From Phanerodontia chrysosporium (taxonomy: Eukaryota > Basidiomycota > Agaricomycetes > Polyporales > Phanerochaetaceae): DNA of 64,000 bases. The stretch is taken from contig MJGA01000034.1 of NCBI GenBank assembly GCA_001910725.1, positions 1 to 64,000 on the forward strand, in the 5' to 3' direction. Numbering within the stretch: the stretch's first letter is position 1; every line of letters begins with the position of its first letter. A program made the translations under genes and the position numbers. The notes beneath the pieces were generated by a model. It was not told where the DNA came from. It saw only the letters and a program-made list of their open reading frames with translations, and ran no database searches. This document shows, one piece after another, positions 31,772-47,250 of this stretch.

Positions 31772-32524
31772 GATGAATGTCCGAAGTAAGATGTGTAGAG
31801 TGTCCGAAGCTTCGAGGGTTCAGATGAGATGAGTGGTTCGAGGGCGACAGACGACGCAGGATAGTGATCAAGAGCCGCCGAGAAGCTTGCTGAATATATA
31901 GTGCGTAGAGGAGAGGGGACATCGCTGCTTGCCGCGCCGTCTTTATTCATGGCCATGCCAGCGAACAGTATGAGCATGCCAGCAGGGGTCAGGGGGCCAG
32001 CGCCCCAAGTATGCAGAGAACCTGAGCAGGACTAGCCAAGCTCTGCCTCGAAAGCTGCTTCCTTCGCCACTATGCGCCGCGACACGCACTCCCGCGGCTT
32101 TAGGCGGAGGCCGACATCGGAGCTCTGGCAGCGGTGCCTAGATGTCCTCCCAAAAATCGGTTAGTCCAGGGGAAGTGCAGGCGAGTGCAAGGCCGTCTCC
32201 TAACCTGCGCAAGAAGTCGTGGAGCCTGTCTCGGATACGCACTGTGCCTCGAGACGCGTTACGCGTGAGCAGTCGCGCCTCGGGCGCACCTCCATTGGTA
32301 GCAAGTACTCGTGGTGACCGCAGCGCGATAGCCTTTCACCGCTCCAAGGCGCATCTGCGGAGTCGTTGCATGTGACGCCACACGGGCGCCACAAAGCAGG
32401 CGGCACCTAGAGCCGCGAACGGAGCTTCTCTGACGATGTCATGTTTCCATGATGCATTGCAATAACGTACATTGCGGTTAATGTAATCCTCTATATCTCC
32501 CTAATATTTCCCTGGTGGCAGCCG
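31772..32524. other. Intergenic stretch, promoter of the repeat-protein gene
   Basis: A TATATA motif is present at about 31893-31899 on the minus strand, about 125 bp upstream of the repeat-protein start. The rest to 32524 shows no gene. Confidence 0.5.
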
Positions 32525-34360
32525 TCATTCGTCGTCGTCTTCGTCCTGAATAAAGTCGAGCGGCGGCCACAGGCTATCGATCTCAGGTGCGTCCGGACTT
32601 TCCGCCCGCGCCTTCAGTCTTGCGTTCAGGCTTGCAGCCACACGCCTTCAACAGCTCTATCGCACGCCAGAACGTCGCCTCTGCCGAGGCCACCTTGGAG
32701 TCCGCTACTTCTGGTAGATGCACAGAGTCAAGCGGCTCTGACACTAGAGGGGCGCTGTCGGGAGCGGCCTCGGAAGGCGACTGCTTCGGGTACGGGTGTT
32801 GCTTGTAGAACAGGGTGAACAGAGGCTTGACAGGTGCATCTGAATGCTCCTCGGTGTTCTCCGGGTGGCAAAGGGTGAGCGTCGCATCGAGGAAAGGCTT
32901 GAGGAGCTCTTCGGCAGTGCTGGCGCTAGCGCCGTCTTCGATGAGCGGCATCGAAATGTAGACGACCCCTTTGCGAATATGAGCATGATGTGGGGGTACA
33001 CTGCATCATCACTTACAGGTTCCCTTTGGGCAGGACATGCTACCTTCGCCAGTGACCAAGACATGTACCGCAGTCGATTGGGAACCAGTTGGAATAGACC
33101 AGGGAGGGAACACGAGCACAGCAGTGTCGACCTCTTTTGTCGCAGCAGACGGAGTAGAGTCACGATCTTCCTTTGCCTCGCTCCCTTCGTCGCCTGGTAC
33201 TTCGTCGGATTCATGGGATGTATGGAGCGCAGAAAACGCCAGGGGACGGTCAATGACCGCTATGCACCGAGCCCAGGCGCAGTCGACGCGTCCAGTAGAT
33301 GGCGGAGCGGTTACACTGGGAGCGATGTGTGACGGAAGGAGGCTGGCGTAATCGTGGCTGCTGATGATTACATCACAGTTGACAGCTTCTGGTACATCCT
33401 CTAGCTGCAGTTTGTATTTCTTGTGCTCGCCATTTTCTACGGACACGATCTGGCGGCCCAAAATATACGTCGCTCCAGCAACAGCTGCCGTTCTGCAGAA
33501 GCCCTGAGCGAGTTCACCGATGCCGCCGTAGTGTCCCACCAAGAATGGTGATTGGCCATAGCGTCCTGTGGACTTCAAGTACCGCCGAATGCGGTGTAGC
33601 GCAGCGAGGGTAGGATCTAAAGCACGTCAGTCTGGACATTTTACAGTACAGAGTAGAGGTGAACCGACCATCGTGAGATACACAAAAGGATAGGGCATAA
33701 GTGATAGCTCTGACCGCATCCTCATCCAAAGAGAATTTATCTTTCAGGTATGCGGGGAAGGGTGTCTGCTCCAGGGTCTGCAGCTCTGGCTTGTCTTCGA
33801 AGTCACCTCCAGCGAACATGAGGAAACGCATCAGACGCCTCTTCTGCAACAGGCTCAGCTGCTTGTTCTTGAACACGTCCTCCTTGTTTCCCGGGACGGG
33901 CTTTGCGATGCCCTCTCCTTCGTAAAGCGCGACCTGCTCAAGGAGCTTGAAGCCGCCATAGCGCGAGACGCCAGATGCAATCAAACTCTCAATGATTGGT
34001 CCCACGGATGAGATAATCGTGGGACAGAGTGACACGGCATATTGACGAGACTGGGACGGCACAGCCCCAGTGTACGATATATCGGTGAATCGCTTGCGCT
34101 GGGTGTCGAGGTATGCCGAGGACGGTTCTGTGGCTGCAGAACGATCGTCGGCCCAAGAAACCAGTTCGTCTAGAGAGAGCGAAGCGTCGTCGCCCCCGTA
34201 GTATGGGTTCGCATCGACATGTCCTACTTTGAAGCCTGCCTTGGAAAGCGCGCTGTGTGCACCGTTTCAGAGAGGCTGGGTGTCGGACGAGACGCAGAGC
34301 TCACGCAGCAACCACCGATTCTGTTAATCCAGTTCCGAGCACGACGACGTCTAGATCCAT
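32525..34360 (-). CDS. MRS6: Rab escort protein (Rab GGTase component A, MRS6/REP)
   Basis: Five exons (34360-34305, 34252-33669, 33616-33017, 32968-32644, 32597-32525) give 545 aa. The GDI-type nucleotide fold starts at once: VVVLGTGLTES, then DANPYYGG. The central signature is GRYGQSPFLVGHYGGIGEL with AQGFCR and ILGR. The C-terminus DSLWPPLDFIQDEDDE is typical of fungal REP and is recovered only with a 46-bp last intron; without it the frame ends early. REP presents newly made Rab GTPases to geranylgeranyl transferase II in the cytosol. It is larger than GDI and carries an insert of about 60 charged residues near 33170-33120. The gene is divergent from the NSR1-like gene (372 bp between starts). 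Confidence 0.92.
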
Positions 34361-34732
34361 GGCAGCGTGGTGGTGGTAGACGAGTGAGATTGCAGCCCGC
34401 TAGCGCGGTCAGTGAATCAGTCGCGTGATTAGATGAGGACGCGAGAGCATAACGCGAAAGCTTACCTCAGCCTAAGCAACTGGTCACAGTTCTTCACTTG
34501 AGACAAGTGACTGAAGAAGTCCAGTCACAAAGCTTACCAACACTGCTTATCTCAGTTATGAAACGCTTGTTATCGCTACAAGCGAAGGTAAGATCGCGGA
34601 CTTCCGTGACCGTCACGAGCGCCTGACTGTTAAACCAAAAATTTCGGGTTACAAAAGTTAGGATTTGCTTGTTCCCAGCCATCCACAACCCCCTCCCCTT
34701 CGTCGCCCACCTCCCCCACCTTTACGATCAAA
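34361..34732. promoter_or_regulatory. Divergent promoter, MRS6 / NSR1
   Basis: The 372 bp hold both promoters. The last 60 bp before the NSR1 start are pyrimidine-rich (CCCCTCCCC and CACCTCCCCC), as in strongly expressed fungal genes. No TATA box is clear. Confidence 0.55.
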
Positions 34733-36659
34733 ATGGCCGCTGACAAGGGTTCAAAAGTTTCCAAGAAGGCTGACAAGAAGGCCGCTGCCGACAAGAAGAC
34801 CGACAAGAAGGTCGTGAAGGAGGTTGCTTCGAAGGCTGAGCCCAAGAAGAACGGCGTGCCCATCTCTTCGAAGGAGATCCTCGAGAAGGCCAAGAAGGAG
34901 AAGGAGGTGAAGGACAAGGTATGCAAAGCGTACACAGTTCACCGAATCCTTGCTCACGTTTTCATGTAGAAGGGCAAGAAGCCCGCCAAGGAGGAGAGCT
35001 CGAGCGAGTCCTCCGAGTCCGAGTCCGAGGAGGAGAAGCCAGCTCCCAAGGCGTCCGCTAAGGCTGCCCCCAAGGGCAAGGCTAACGGCAAGGTGTGTTA
35101 TGATGTCTCTTCCCCATCTGACTTTTTCTCATCGAGAGCAATAGGCCAAGGCCGAGTCTTCGTCAAGCGAGTCTTCATCGAGCGAAAGCGAGGAGGAGAA
35201 GAAGCCTGCTGCGAAGTCAAAAGCAACTAAGGCTACCCCCAAGAAGACCCCCGCCAAGAAGGCTAAGTCTTCATCGTCCGAGGACGAGTCGTCTGAGGAG
35301 TCTTCCGAGGAGGACGAGCCCAAAAAGGCTGCCCCCAAGGCTGCCGCTACCTCATCAGACGAGTCCTCTGAGGATGAGTCCTCTGAGGACGAAAAGCCTA
35401 AGGCCGCGCAGGTGAAGGCAACCCCCGCCAAGAAGGCTGACTCCTCCGACTCCTCCGACGAGAGCTCCTCCGACGAGGCACCCAAAAAGGCTCAGGCCAC
35501 CCCCGCCAAGAAGGCTGCACCCGCGAAGGCTACTCCTGCGAAGAAGGCTGAGTCGTCGAGCGAGGACAGTGACTCCGACTCTGATGAGGAGGAGAAGCCG
35601 GCCGCGAAGGCGACCCCTGCGAAGAAGGCTGCTCAGAAGAAGGCGTCGAGCTCTGATGAGTCCGACAGCGACAGCGACTCGTCCTCTGAGGAGGAGAAGC
35701 CTGCTGCGAAGGCGGCCAAGGCTGAGGAGTCGGGCTCCAGCGATGAGGAGTCTTCCTCTGAGGATTCTGAGGATGTGGAGATGGCCGATGCCTCCGCCAA
35801 GCCCGCCGCCAACGGCAAGCGCAAGGCAGAGGACGAGGCTGCTCAGCCTGCGAAGAAGGCCAAGGTCGACGAAGCCGCCGAGGGCTCTGGACAGACGAAG
35901 ACCATCTTCGTCGGCAAGCTCTCGTGGAACGTCGACAACGACTGGCTCGCCTCCGAGTTCGCCGAGTGTGGTGAGGTCGTTTCTGCCCGTGTGCAGATGG
36001 ACCGCAACACTGGAAAGTCGCGCGGCTTCGGCTACGTGACCTTCGCGACTGCGGAGGCCGTCGACAAGGCGCTCGAGCTCAACGGGAAGGAGATTGACGG
36101 CAGGCCGATCAACGTTGACAAGAGCATCGAGAAGGACCAGTCGCAGGTTCGGGAGAAGCGTGCCAAGGCGTTCGGCGACACCCCCAGCGCGCCCTCGAGC
36201 GTGCTCTTCGTTGGCAACCTCTCGTGGGACGCAACCGAGGACCAGCTCTGGGAGGCCTTCTCCGAGTACGGCTCCGTCAAGAGCGTCCGCATGCCCACCG
36301 ACCGTGAGAGCGGCCGGCCGAAGGGCTTCGGCTACGTCGAGTTCGAGGACATGGAGGCCGCCAAGAAGGCGCACGAGGGCCTCGCTGGCCAGGAGATCGC
36401 CGGCCGTGCCATCCGTCTTGACTTCTCGCAGCCCCGTGACGACAACGGCGGAGGACGTGGCGGCGGACGTGGTGGTTTCGGTGGAGGTTTCGGCGGACGT
36501 GGCGGCCGTGGCGGCTTTGAGGGCCGTGGCCGTGGTGGCGGACGCGGCCGTGGCGGTGACCGTGGTCGTGGTGGTCGTGGCGGTGGTCGTGGCGGCCGCG
36601 GTGGCGCCAGGACAGGAGGTATTCAGGGTTTCGAGGGCAAGAAGACCACCTTTGACTAG
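34733..36659 (+). CDS. NSR1: Nucleolin / NSR1-like nucleolar RNA-binding protein
   Basis: Three exons (34733-34918, 34970-35092, 35145-36659) give 607 aa. The first 350 residues alternate Lys/Ala/Pro-rich blocks with Ser/Asp/Glu-rich blocks, the casein-kinase-II-type acidic repeats of nucleolin and Nsr1. Two RRMs follow. RRM1 (about 356-430) has IFVGKLSW and KSRGFGYVTF. RRM2 (about 455-530) has LFVGNLSW and RPKGFGYVEF. A Gly/Arg-rich RGG tail then leads to the C-terminus GFEGKKTTFD. Domain order and tail match Nsr1/gar2, which act in 18S rRNA processing in the nucleolus. Codon use is strongly biased, as expected for high expression. A 339-codon minus-strand ORF over this gene is a shadow of the repeats. 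Confidence 0.94.
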
Positions 36660-36850
36660 TTGCCTGTCTGTCGGGTCTTTTGTGCTTTGCTCATCACGTT
36701 CTGTCTGGTGTCGTCTCGTGGTTTTGGTTCCCGCCTAATGTACCATCCTCGCGTCCTTACTATAATTATGCTCCATTTCTGTGTGTCATGATTATCTCCT
36801 GATGCATAGACAAGGCTCGTGGCTACCTACAGCCCCAGCTTTCCAAGCAC

Positions 36851-38921
36851 CTAGTCCATATACAAGTCATGCGCACGGGGAACCTTTGGCGCATTTGCGC
36901 TCGTGAACGCTGAGAGTCCCATCTTTTCCATCAAGCCCTCTAGAGCAGTGACTGCGTCTTCGCAAACCTTGGGGAATCCTTCTTGCTCCGTTGTGCGCAG
37001 GAAACTACGAAGGTCGTGCAACTCCCATGAGCCCTTTGCCGCAGGCGTCTGCTCGGGATCCTGTCCTGACGCCTGCACCTCAGTGCCCTTGGGAGGCACG
37101 CGCCGGAACGCGTAGCCCGGTACGACCCTACTGCTGTAGCGGCTTCCCAGCTGCACACAGAGCATCCACCCGCCAGCGGGCAGGGGGAGGCTGTCGAGGG
37201 CGTTCACCATCCCTATGGTCCGCCCATACCAGGACACGTCGGGCGCACGGGGCAGCCCCGCGAAGGCGACCGCCAGAGCGCGCCCGCCGTACATGTCCAT
37301 GGAATTGCTGTCGTCGTGTATAGCACCTGTGAGGAGATCGGTCAGGCCCTGCACGACGGCGGCAGGCGCGAGGAGGGGCATGTTGACGCCGCGCCACTCC
37401 GTGCCTATCGAGGCCCTCAGCAAGACCTTCATGCGCGTGGGGAGGCCCTTGACACTTGGGAAGCGCATCAGTGTGGGGTGGATGAGGGAGTGCAGGGACC
37501 TAAAGAGATCGGGGCGGGCGTGCACGACCAATGCGACATCGATGCTGTCTAAGGAGGGGCAGCTCAGAAGCACCAGGCGGGTGACGGAGGGCACGCCCTC
37601 AAGCAGTTCCATGAGGCCCAGAGCGGTCAAAGTGCCGTTCCGTGAAAGGTTGAGCGAGCGAACATTGCCCAGCGCATCGACGATGCTAATGATTTGCTGT
37701 GGCGCAAGTGGGTACCCGGAGAGGTCGAGAGACGTGTCGCGATACCTAGTCGCCTTAGCTAGAGTCTTCAAAAGCGGCACCGCGTTGTCGGGAAACGGTG
37801 AAAGCGTGCCAAGAACATCCTCGACGATGTCCATTTTGTCCTGCAACCACGGCAGGTCTTCCAGGGTGCTGGTATCTTCGGATTGTATGGTCTGCTTGAG
37901 CGACTGACGCAGCGTGATGTCCACGAGAGAAGGGATCCCACCGGTAGCCTTGTCATTGGCAGTAGAAAGTGCATCCTCCACGTTCTCTTCGACTCGTTCA
38001 CTCTTGCTCTCTTCTACTATTTCCTGATTCGCTGTATCGACATGCTCTTCTTCGTGCGCCTTCTCCGCTTCATCCGCGGCGTCTTTGTTCTCGTCCTCTT
38101 CGTCCTCATTATCCTCTTCGTCCTCATTGTCCTCTTCTTTCACTTCGTCGTCGTCGTCGTCGTCGTCGTCATATGGCCAGGCTTCTTGAATGGCGCTAGC
38201 ATGCAGGACACGCGTGTCGCGAAGACCATCTATAACTTTCCAGAGTGTGTTCTGCAAGACGCTATCAGCTTGGTCTTCGCTGATATCTGCGCCGTCACCG
38301 CTCGTCAAGTCGGCATATGTGCCACCTGCGGCCGCAGAGTTCTCTGTTTCCTCCACTTTGGGGCGTCTGGGGATCTCGTAGTAGTGCCGGAGGTACCCTG
38401 CGGCATCCGGCGGTTCCTGCTCCGGAGACTGGAGGAAGCAGTACGCTGGATCCTCTGGGTCTGTGACATCAATAATGGTAACACCATCGTCGTTGTCTGG
38501 AAGGCCCTGTGAGCATGGCACTCCATGATTGAGTATGGTACCTACCGTTCTCCCACAGGTAGTCACCAGTGTCCAGAAGGGAGTTCTCGAGAGATACACC
38601 ACTCAAATAGGTCATTTCGGGAGTCAGGTCGATGTCCCAGTTGTCTCCGAGGAGGAGAGTGATGAATTGGCAGGGGATCGCGGGGAGGCGGGGGGCTTTA
38701 TTGAAGCGGCTGTACCTGCCGTCGATGCCTCGCAGCTCTTCGCGGATGATTTCTGCGTTCTGAGGCTGTCTGACGGCCTTCAGGACGCGAGCTGCCGCGC
38801 GGAGGGGCAGCGTGCCATAGCACCACTGGTGATGATACGCAGCGATACAGCGGTACTTTGCCTCCGACGAGCCATGGGGTTTGACCTTTGCGATGATGAA
38901 AGCTTGGTGTCTCTGACCCAT
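36851..38921 (-). CDS. Conserved fungal protein of unknown function with poly-Asp tract
   Basis: Two exons (38921-38546, 38496-36851) give 673 aa. The N-terminus MGQRHQAFIIAKVKPHG and the following AAYHHQWCYGTLPL region look highly conserved and globular. I recall similar agaricomycete proteins of unknown role. A middle segment (about 215-290) is extremely acidic, with a run of nine Asp and Glu/Asp/Asn repeats. The C-terminal half has leucine-rich-repeat-like phrases (VRSLNLSRNGTLTALGLMELL, VTRLVLLSCPSLDSIDVAL), suggesting an LRR-like fold. There is no signal peptide or membrane helix. The intron acceptor was chosen at TTCCAG because the nearer CACAG site breaks the frame. Function unknown. 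Confidence 0.8.
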
Positions 38922-39718
38922 GGTTATGAACGTGCCCAGCTGTCAGTAGGCGAATGGTGGCGGAATACGTGCAAGCGAGGGCTTCAGGATTTATCGATGT
39001 TACATCCCCCCCCCCTTTACGAGTTTGTACCTCAAATTCTCCGTGCGAACCTAATAATCGATCACGATTCAGCCATGGCTTTCCTTGTACAGTATACGCA
39101 GCTCTTCGTCGCGGAGTTCCGCATCACGATGTCCTCACTTGCCAGTGCGTGTGGAAGATGGACATGGTCGCCCCGAACGACGGACCCCCGATAGGTCTCA
39201 AGCTGCGGATTAGAAGTGTCCTGCCCGAAACGAGACAGCTTCTGCGGTATCATATCACTAGAGCAGCGCTCAACTCCTCCTTCAAATGGCTAGACTAGCG
39301 ACAAGGCATGCCGCTGTAAGAACACGTCTGAGAATGGGGAACGTCTTCAATACAGTAAGGAGTTGGAAGGGGTAGACGCACCACGATAAGTTCGCGATGT
39401 ATACTCGAGCTGATACCTATAGCACCCGAACATGCCGAGCACGACTTCCAGGCGCCATGCCAAATATTGGTCGTGACTTGTATGTTTATAACCTACTTAG
39501 ATGTTATCGAGATACTTCGACAGCGGATACCCCCTAGAGCAAAGATGATGTTATACGAAAGCGAGCACTCGCATACCGAGTACACATGTGTAGATCGTGC
39601 AGACCGCACAATTATCAAAATGTCAACATATTAGTTGGACTTCGGCCTTCTTCGGACTTCACGTCTAGTACGCTCCTCCGCTCTGCAAGTGTCGTGAGTG
39701 CACGTAGACGGCCACAAG
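38922..39718. other. Intergenic stretch
   Basis: No gene was seen between the poly-Asp protein gene and the KGD4-like gene. A C-run lies at 39006-39016. Confidence 0.5.
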
Positions 39719-40121
39719 CTATTCACTGCGCACCGTTATAGCCTCAATCTCCTCCTCCGAAAAACGCCGCCGCCATAGCCTCTCGGGGGCCTGCCAAAAG
39801 TCTGTGAACACCTGCACAGTCTCTCCGTTCTTGCCAGTGGTCGTGCTGCTCGCGGCGGCCTGGGGCGGCGACGAGCCCTTTGACGAAGCGGAGGCCCTGA
39901 ACTTGTTCAGGAAGTCTGAAAACGCGCTCTGGAGCTCAGGCGGTGCAGACGGGTGCGGGTGCTGAGGCTCCGGTGCTAGTAGGCGCGATCAGCCTGCGTC
40001 AACCGCGTGCAGGGTCTTCATGGGACGCACTAGAGGGCCATTGCCGCTTGCCGACGAATTGGATCAGTGGTTTGTGCACTCTGTGAGAGGCGGCATCGAG
40101 GAGACGGAGCGACGGACGCAT
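39719..40121 (-). CDS. KGD4: KGD4/YMR31-like small mitochondrial protein (MRPS36 family)
   Basis: Two exons (40121-40031, 39975-39719) give 115 aa; neither exon is a long ORF. The start MRPSLRLLDAASHRVHKPL is a basic amphipathic presequence followed by IQFVGKRQWPS. That matches the N-terminal block (PLI-x-FVGKR) of Ymr31/Kgd4 and animal MRPS36. A Pro/Ser/Ala-rich middle leads to a C-terminal helix, PERLWRRRFSEEEIEAI. This aligns with the E-x-E-x-I/M-E-x-I end of the family, but the usual final S-G-G-A is replaced by TVRSE. In yeast, Kgd4 ties the E3 subunit to the 2-oxoglutarate dehydrogenase core in the matrix. Assignment rests on short motifs; a different small mitochondrial protein is possible. 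Confidence 0.65.
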
Positions 40122-40404
40122 GGTGAAGGTGGTATAGGATCAAGGTGTGTATCCTCCGCGACCCCTCCGGATCGGGAGCGTCATGCACCGCAAGCGCCCA
40201 TGCGGCGAGCGAAGCGATCTCGTGTGCGGAACGTCCTGGAGCTTACAACATATGAGATACGTGCCCACGACCATATAATACTGAGCTGCCGTCCGAATTT
40301 GCAAGGGGAGGCCGCTGAGTGGGGAGCAGCCTTTCACGCGGTCGATCGAAAAGGGAATTCAACAGAAAGTGCGTCGGAGAACAGTCCATAGATAATACAG
40401 GTCA

Positions 40405-41552
40405 TTAATCCTTCTCTGCGTAGGCCAGCAAGTGTTTCTCTACTTCGTCCTCCGGCATCACACGCCACTTGCCGCGGGTCTTGGGGTCCTCGTCCTCGGC
40501 ATCCGAAACGATACCAATCTCTACCTCACCCGGCTTGAAGTCCGTTGCATGGACAGTTGATATCGCTTCGATGGCAATCTGAACCGGCGCGCTGAGTAAC
40601 GCGCACTCACGATACATAAAACTACGCACCTCGATGACTTCCGCGCGGCCGAGTGTCTTGCCCGCCTTCGCGGCGTCCTCTCCACCATTGCCAGAGTCGA
40701 GCTTCTTCCACTTCTTCTCGAGGTGGTTCATCGCTTCTTGCTGTTTCTGTCCTGCAGCTGTAGCGTGAAAGCCTACGAAGTAGCCTGCAGGGTCAAGCTT
40801 GAAGCATTGGGGGCCGAACTCTGGGTCAATGCCGATCAAGATCATCGCTGCAACAAGCACTGTCAACATCCACAGCACCATATCAAGGGAAACTGCATAC
40901 ATATACCCAGAGGACGCATAGCTGCACGCTGGGTGTAGACTTGGTTGATGTTTGCGAGACGTCTAGCGAGTGCATCTGGCGTGATCTCGTAGCCGTACTT
41001 GTATCGGAATTCTGCGGCCTCCGAACGGGCGCGGGTCACTTGTGCTTGCGAATCCGCTGCATATAGGTAAGTGCTGGTGAGCGATTCCGCGGTGGAATGC
41101 CCTACAAGTGGCGAACGCACCGACAAGACCAGTCATGACACATCCTATTGTTGGTGTTATGCTGTACAAGTGGGTAATGGTGCTTGCATCGAGGAGCTTG
41201 TCCTACGCAAGGATATAGTGATCAGGCATAGACATACAAGGTACAAACTTGACATGACGTACGGGCACTTTCTTCTGTGTTATCACGACCGCGGTGTCCT
41301 TCCCTCTCACGGCAATAGCGGTATGTCCAGACCCTGTGATGGCCTTGAAGGCATATTCTGGGCGATGTTGTCAGCCCGCATGTCTCGCCTTGACCGCGAA
41401 AGCCCAAGCAGCTTCAAGTACTGACCGACTTGGTAGAGCCTTCCCTCTGGGGAGAAGACGGTGAGATATCTGTTTACAAGCCGCTTGTCAGCCTCCAGAG
41501 CACCAATAATTCTGCACACTAGAACGCACCTGTCATACGAAGTTCTGGACAT
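40405..41552 (-). CDS. SCL1: 20S proteasome subunit alpha-1 (SCL1/PSMA6)
   Basis: Six exons (41552-41530, 41469-41426, 41357-41263, 41202-41121, 41056-40907, 40847-40405) give 278 aa. The alpha-subunit signature is split over exons 1-3: [20 protein letters not shown], preceded by a very short start. Exon 3 gives [18 protein letters not shown]. Exon 5 ends [12 protein letters not shown] and exon 6 has [16 protein letters not shown], then [11 protein letters not shown] and NHLEKKWKK. These are alpha-1 rather than other alpha subunits. It should form part of the gate ring of the 20S core in cytosol and nucleus. The first exon has only 23 nt, which hides the true start. It is divergent from RPC1. 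Confidence 0.93.
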
Positions 41553-41854
41553 GGTCGAAGAGTAAGGATGGAGGGAAGGTGTGCGTGAGCTCGAGGACGC
41601 GCAAGTCACGTAGACGCTTGTGCACGCGTCGGCGTCCAAATTGGGCGCGTCAGATTTGGGTTAGGGTTATAACTTCTTGACTCAACCTTCACTCCTCTCT
41701 CTGCCCTGGCTTGACCAGGAGCTACTTTGCACACGACAGCTCCGACGAAGACTGTGCAGGAGTGGGGATTGGATAGGAGACGTGGGACTGTGTTTGGCAC
41801 TGAGGGGACACGCTTTGACGAACACAGGCATCCACTGAGTACCCGGACCGAAAT
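41553..41854. promoter_or_regulatory. Divergent promoter, SCL1 / RPC1
   Basis: Only 302 bp separate the two starts. An inverted CCAAT (ATTGG) lies at 41768-41772. No TATA box was seen. The arrangement could co-regulate proteasome and Pol III genes. Confidence 0.55.
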
Positions 41855-46737
<4,883 letters not shown>

Positions 46738-47250
46738 GGGCGCGTTCTCTACCAAAATTCGGCTTCATGCACTCGACTGTATTACCTATCTTATCCTTAA
46801 TCACTTCATACGCAATTTCTCGCTGATCTCTGGCATGCTGTACTCCATGTATCACTTTCCTGTGGCTTTCCAATGAGCCGCTGTTCAAGCCCGCATGTAA
46901 TCAACTGAGCGACCCATCCTTTGAAACGCATGTTGAGGGTATTCTCTCTCGGCTCGCTTACGCATAATTAGCAGGCACAGTACTAGTGTGCACCCGACCA
47001 CACTCGCTGCCAGGCGAGTGGACTCGGAATTGTCAGAACACTCACCGAGGAGAATCGTCTCAGGTATTGTCAACAACTGCAGCGACGCCACAATGCGTAC
47101 TTCTGTACTACCAGTAGTTGCAGGAATCCTTGGGACACTACGGAATAGTCACCATTATCCCAGACGGTCTGTACGTCAAACTACACATTAAATACACGTC
47201 CCGCTAGAGAAGAGAGGAGAGGAGAGGGCTGGGCGATGGCAGCTCAGCGC
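46738..47250. other. Convergent 3' region, RPC1 / SEC63
   Basis: The two genes point at each other. I see no gene in between. A purine run (GAGAGAAG type) is present at about 47207-47229. Confidence 0.5.

Noticed and set aside
31176..31832. Plus-strand ORF rich in PPFPP opposite the secreted repeat protein
   Set aside because: It is the reverse reading of the GGNGGTVNG repeats; the minus strand has the signal peptide and the exact splice.
35355..36374. Long minus-strand ORF of 339 codons opposite the NSR1-like gene
   Set aside because: It is a mirror of the Ser/Asp/Glu and RGG repeats; the Leu/Arg-only composition and position make it a shadow.
37883..38512. Plus-strand ORF with a hydrophobic, poly-Val run
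   Set aside because: It is the complement of the poly-Asp/Glu tract of the unknown protein; no start context or homology.
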